Shown here one piece after another: positions 60,932 through 64,000 of a DNA stretch of 64,000 nucleotides (positions are counted from its first letter, which is position 1; each line of letters opens with the position of its first letter). Source of the DNA: Schaalia sp. Marseille-Q2122. Lineage in GTDB: Bacteria; Actinomycetota; Actinomycetes; Actinomycetales; Actinomycetaceae. The stretch lies in assembly GCF_903645355.1 (NCBI RefSeq), contig NZ_CAHJXR010000002.1, forward strand, positions 186,001-250,000, read 5' to 3'. The notes beneath the pieces are model-generated. The model made no database searches, was not told where the DNA came from, and was given only the letters and a program-made list of their open reading frames with translations. A program made the translations under genes and the position numbers.

Positions 60932-62851
60932 ATGACACACCATCAGAACTTCCAGGTGGACCTCGGCGGAGTCGTCGAGATCCTCTCCCGAAACCTTTAC
61001 TCTGGCCCGCGAGTCTTCGTCCGCGAACTCCTCCAGAATGGTTGCGATGCCATCACCGCGCGCCACGAAATCGACCCCGAGGCTCCCGCTCGCATCCGTT
61101 TCGTCACCAGCGGCTCTACGCTGCGCATCACGGACACCGGAGTGGGGCTTAGCCTCGAGGAAGCGCGCACCCTGTTGGCCACCATCGGTGCCTCCTCCAA
61201 GCGTGATGAGCTGGGGATGGCACGCTCGGATTACCTCGGCCAATTTGGTATCGGTTTGCTGTCCTGTTTCATGGTCTCACCCACCATTACCGTCTACTCA
61301 CGCTCAGCCCGACGTCAGAACGCTCCGGTCATTCGCTGGATTGGGCGAGAGAACGGTACGTGGAGCGCCGATATTGCCCCCGCTCATGAGGTTCCTGACG
61401 ATCTGGACGGCTGCGGCACCACCGTTGTATTGTCTGCCCTGCCGGGTGAGCGTCTCTTTGACTATGGGATGCTGCGCGATCTGCTGCACCACTACGGCGC
61501 CTACCTGCCGCTGACTGTCACCGTTGAACGCGACTCAGATCGCTTGGACGCGGAGGTGATCTCCTCACCCGACGCCCCTTGGCAGATGCCTCGCCATCAG
61601 CGCGAACGTTGGTGCGCTGAACACTTCGGCTTCATGCCTTTCGATTCCTTTGACCTTCATGTGCCCATCTCAGGGGTGCGGGGTGTGGCCTTCGTCCTCG
61701 CAGACGGAGCCTCACCAGGGCAATCACTCCACCACCACGTGTACCTACGACGCATGCTGCTCACCGCAAAAGCCACCGATCTGCTGCCCGACTGGGCGTA
61801 CTTTGTTCGGGTGGTGATCGATACTGAGCACCTCAAACCTACTGCTTCGCGCGAGCAGCTCTTCGACGATGATCTGCTGGAGCACACGCGCCAACAGCTT
61901 GGCGAAGAGACCCGTCAATGGCTGATGAATCTTGCCCGCCACCATCCCGAACAGTTCTACGCCTTCACAGCCCTGCATATCAATAGTTTGAAATCCTTGG
62001 CACTGCATGATGCCGCTACGCGATCCTTGGTAGCGTCAACCATCCAGTACCACACCTCGGTGGGGATGATGACCCTTGACGAGGTCATGCGCCAGCACGG
62101 TACGATCCGCTTCACCCGCACCGATAACGAGTACCGCACTCTTGAACCCGTGGCGGCAGCCAACGGATTGTGCATTGTCAACGCAGGTTTCGCCTTCGAT
62201 GAGGAATTGCTTGGCCAGTTGGCGTTGGATCGCCCCGAGGCGCGCATTGTGGAGCTCCAAGCCTCTGAAGTGCTCGGCGTCCTTGAACCGTTGGGCCTGG
62301 CAGAAGAAGCCGCCCTCTTGCCCCTCATTGAAACAGCGCAGCAGGCGTTGGACGGCCAGGATGTTGCTGTGGAGATCCGCTCCTTTGACCCGGCGACAAT
62401 GCCGGTGCTTTTCCTCCCCGATTCTGACCTGGCGGGTCGGCTCATTGAGGATCGTCAGGCTCAGGAAGCGACAGGCCCTTTCGAGGGTCTTATTGAGGCG
62501 GTCAATGGAGCGAAGGGAGCAGGTGGACGGCGCCAGCAGGCTCGCTTGGTGTTCAACGCGAAAACCTCAGTGGTCAACGAGTTGGCGCGATGCGTTGATA
62601 ATGACAGCATGATTGAAAGTGCAGTGAGGGGCTTCTATGTCCAGTCCCTCCTTGCGGGACGCCACCCGATGAATACCCAGGCACGGTCTTGGTCAACCTC
62701 AGTGTTTTCCACCCTCATTAGTCAGGTGTTGTCCTCTACGAGCCCTCAAGGGAGTGCTTCCCCCTCCAATCGGGCCACTGATGGTGACACTTTTCCTCAA
62801 CCTCCAAGGACCCATGACGGACCGGAAGGAAGCCGTGATGATGCGCAGTGA
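60932..62851 (+). CDS. HSP90-family (HtpG-like) chaperone
   Basis: A 639-residue GHKL ATPase. The N-terminal motifs are VRELLQNGCDAITAR (catalytic Glu and Asn), ITDTGVGLSLEEARTLLATI (Asp of the nucleotide pocket) and YLGQFGIGLLSCFMV (lid Gly motif). The middle domain has the LKPTASREQLFDD stretch with the conserved Arg. The C-terminal part is divergent and ends in a disordered Ser/Pro tail. It is a distant HtpG paralogue, as found in many actinobacteria. The downstream TPR-like gene starts 14 bases before its stop, so the two are coupled. The ribosome site is weak. Confidence 0.9.
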   Translation: MTHHQNFQVDLGGVVEILSRNLYSGPRVFVRELLQNGCDAITARHEIDPEAPARIRFVTSGSTLRITDTGVGLSLEEARTLLATIGASSKRDELGMARSDYLGQFGIGLLSCFMVSPTITVYSRSARRQNAPVIRWIGRENGTWSADIAPAHEVPDDLDGCGTTVVLSALPGERLFDYGMLRDLLHHYGAYLPLTVTVERDSDRLDAEVISSPDAPWQMPRHQRERWCAEHFGFMPFDSFDLHVPISGVRGVAFVLADGASPGQSLHHHVYLRRMLLTAKATDLLPDWAYFVRVVIDTEHLKPTASREQLFDDDLLEHTRQQLGEETRQWLMNLARHHPEQFYAFTALHINSLKSLALHDAATRSLVASTIQYHTSVGMMTLDEVMRQHGTIRFTRTDNEYRTLEPVAAANGLCIVNAGFAFDEELLGQLALDRPEARIVELQASEVLGVLEPLGLAEEAALLPLIETAQQALDGQDVAVEIRSFDPATMPVLFLPDSDLAGRLIEDRQAQEATGPFEGLIEAVNGAKGAGGRRQQARLVFNAKTSVVNELARCVDNDSMIESAVRGFYVQSLLAGRHPMNTQARSWSTSVFSTLISQVLSSTSPQGSASPSNRATDGDTFPQPPRTHDGPEGSRDDAQ

Positions 62852-64000
62852 CTCCCTCAACGACCTCCTTGCGCGCGCCAGTCAGGCGCCTCACGGGCAT
62901 GCTCGCGCCGCATTGTGGGCCGAGGCTGCCGCCCTCGCTGAGGAAGAAGGCATGTGGAGCGACGCGGTCCTGTCCTATGCCAACCTGTGCTCGGCCTACC
63001 AAAGTGCTGGGGACATTACTCGAGTCATCGCTCCCTTCATGTGGCTGGATCGCACGCGTCGTGAGCGGCCCGAGCTTTTCACGGCTTCCCTTGAACGCCG
63101 CTATGCATGGTTCTATAAGTTTGTGCTTGCCGCAGTTGAGGAAGTGCCGACAATCCCCGTGGCGCAGTGGCAGGAGCTTCTTGAGCGGATGCGCACCCAC
63201 TATGCGGGGCTGGGTGATTCCATGCGCGCCTACTACTACCTCGAGTACAGCTTCCACTACGCGATGGGGAACACTGAGCAAGCCGATCAGGCCTTTGCAC
63301 GCTGGATGAGCGCGGGCCCCTCCGACCTTGATGACTGTATTCATTGCGCTCCCAGTTATGTCGTTGCCTACTACGCTGAGCGGGGCCAGTGGGAGCGCGC
63401 GCTTGTTGCCGGTGAAGAGGCATTGGAGGCTGAGGGGCGGCGTTGCGATTCTCAACCCGAAGGGCTTTTGTGCGAGATGCTTGAAGCATGGCTGAGGCAG
63501 GGGGAGGATTCGCAGGCGTGGGCGGCGCATGTGCGGGCCTACCGCAGGCATCAGCGTGCGGTGCGTGCCTTTGGCTATTTGCATATGCATCTTCGGTATT
63601 TGGCGTTGTCTGGGGCTGCTGGGCGGCCTCAGCGTCTGCAGCGCGGTGTGACGATCCTATGTCGGCACATGCCGTGGATCACTGATGCGGGAACCCCTCG
63701 TATGCTGCGCCAATTCGCTGTGGCGGCCTTCAACCTTCTCCATGCTCTGCCTTCCCAGATGGATGAGCAGGTGCTCCCCATCACCTTGCCGGGCGGGGAC
63801 CTCAGGTGGGGGAGTGCCCCCGCCCTTGTTGATCCGACGGTTGCTCAGACCAGGGAATGGATGCGCAACCTCGCGTTGGATATTGCTGACGCCTATGATG
63901 CCCGGCCGGGTAATGAAGCTCGTGGCCTTGCCCGTGAGCGTTGCGAGCGTGAGTTGTATCCGGAGCCTTTGTCCTGCGAGCTGGATCCGGATCTTATGGA
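62838..64000 (+). CDS. TPR-like helical-repeat protein, 5' part (runs off the edge)
   Basis: The first 387 codons of a gene cut by the right edge. It begins MMRSDSLNDLLARASQ and is almost entirely helical, with Ala-rich helix pairs (ALWAEAAALAEEEGMWSDAV, YYLEYSFHYAMGNTEQADQA, ERALVAGEEALEAEGRRCD) spaced like tetratricopeptide repeats. AAGGA lies seven bases before ATG 62838. The start overlaps the end of the HSP90-family gene, so a shared job such as co-chaperone is a fair inference, as many HSP90 partners use TPRs. The family cannot be named from this part. Confidence 0.8.
   Translation, partial: MMRSDSLNDLLARASQAPHGHARAALWAEAAALAEEEGMWSDAVLSYANLCSAYQSAGDITRVIAPFMWLDRTRRERPELFTASLERRYAWFYKFVLAAVEEVPTIPVAQWQELLERMRTHYAGLGDSMRAYYYLEYSFHYAMGNTEQADQAFARWMSAGPSDLDDCIHCAPSYVVAYYAERGQWERALVAGEEALEAEGRRCDSQPEGLLCEMLEAWLRQGEDSQAWAAHVRAYRRHQRAVRAFGYLHMHLRYLALSGAAGRPQRLQRGVTILCRHMPWITDAGTPRMLRQFAVAAFNLLHALPSQMDEQVLPITLPGGDLRWGSAPALVDPTVAQTREWMRNLALDIADAYDARPGNEARGLARERCERELYPEPLSCELDPDLM

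Overview
The window reads as a chromosomal segment of a moderately high-GC Gram-positive actinobacterium, most likely of the family Actinomycetaceae (Schaalia/Actinomyces-like). This rests on gene content and style, not on a database match: an RNase E/G with long Ala/Arg/Glu-rich tails, a DUF3043 protein, a MetP/MetS-type transporter pair, YbjN proteins, GTG starts, and three cell-wall sorting signals of LAxTG form. No CRISPR array and no rRNA operon were seen.

Layout. 1-3089 (minus): cytochrome bd oxidase cydA-cydB, with the start of cydD running off the left edge. 3659-12765 (plus): a housekeeping block of rne, rplU, rpmA, obgE, proB, proA, nadD and rsfS, followed by tRNA-Ala(GGC) at 12924. 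Directly downstream of the tRNA lies a less GC-rich accessory patch (about 13.1-18.4 kb). It holds an FGE-fold protein lacking one catalytic Cys, and a GntR/YtrA-type regulator with a perfect palindromic operator. Its partner ABC exporter has been wrecked by two insertion sequences: an ISL3-family element with 8-bp target duplication inside the ATPase, and an IS3-family element that cuts off the permease. 18.5-27.3 kb carries an RclA-like flavoprotein disulfide reductase, a very large wall-anchored M26-type zinc metalloprotease gene split by a one-base frameshift, and a small ABM-domain monooxygenase. 27.5-35.8 kb holds glycogen phosphorylase, an AGCS amino-acid:cation symporter, an MFS exporter, a 27%-histidine small protein, a family-2 glycosyltransferase and an aldo/keto reductase.

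36.0-45.0 kb is the most distinctive region. It is a five-gene cluster for an 'anchored repeat' ABC transporter: a 1510-residue wall-anchored protein with five copies of one surface module, a ZnuA-like substrate-binding lipoprotein with the same module inserted between its lobes in circularly permuted order, a membrane-tethered single-module protein, an ATPase and an ABC-3 permease. Related 15-bp Zur-like palindromes lie upstream of the histidine-rich gene (33766), the wall protein (35986) and the binding protein (40630). I therefore read this as one zinc-responsive regulon that hands metal from wall to membrane.

45.1-64.0 kb returns to metabolic and conserved genes: deoD, metP-metS, a TrmH/SpoU methyltransferase with a pair of perfect DnaA boxes upstream, pyrD, DUF3043, an M20 dipeptidase, a glycerate-kinase-like protein, erpA, an FKBP lipoprotein and a receiver-like protein. 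These are followed by a wall-anchored TAP-like peptidase, two YbjN proteins, an HSP90-family protein, and a translationally coupled TPR-like protein running off the right edge.

Limits: all assignments come from reading motifs by eye; no alignment, structure prediction or database search was run.
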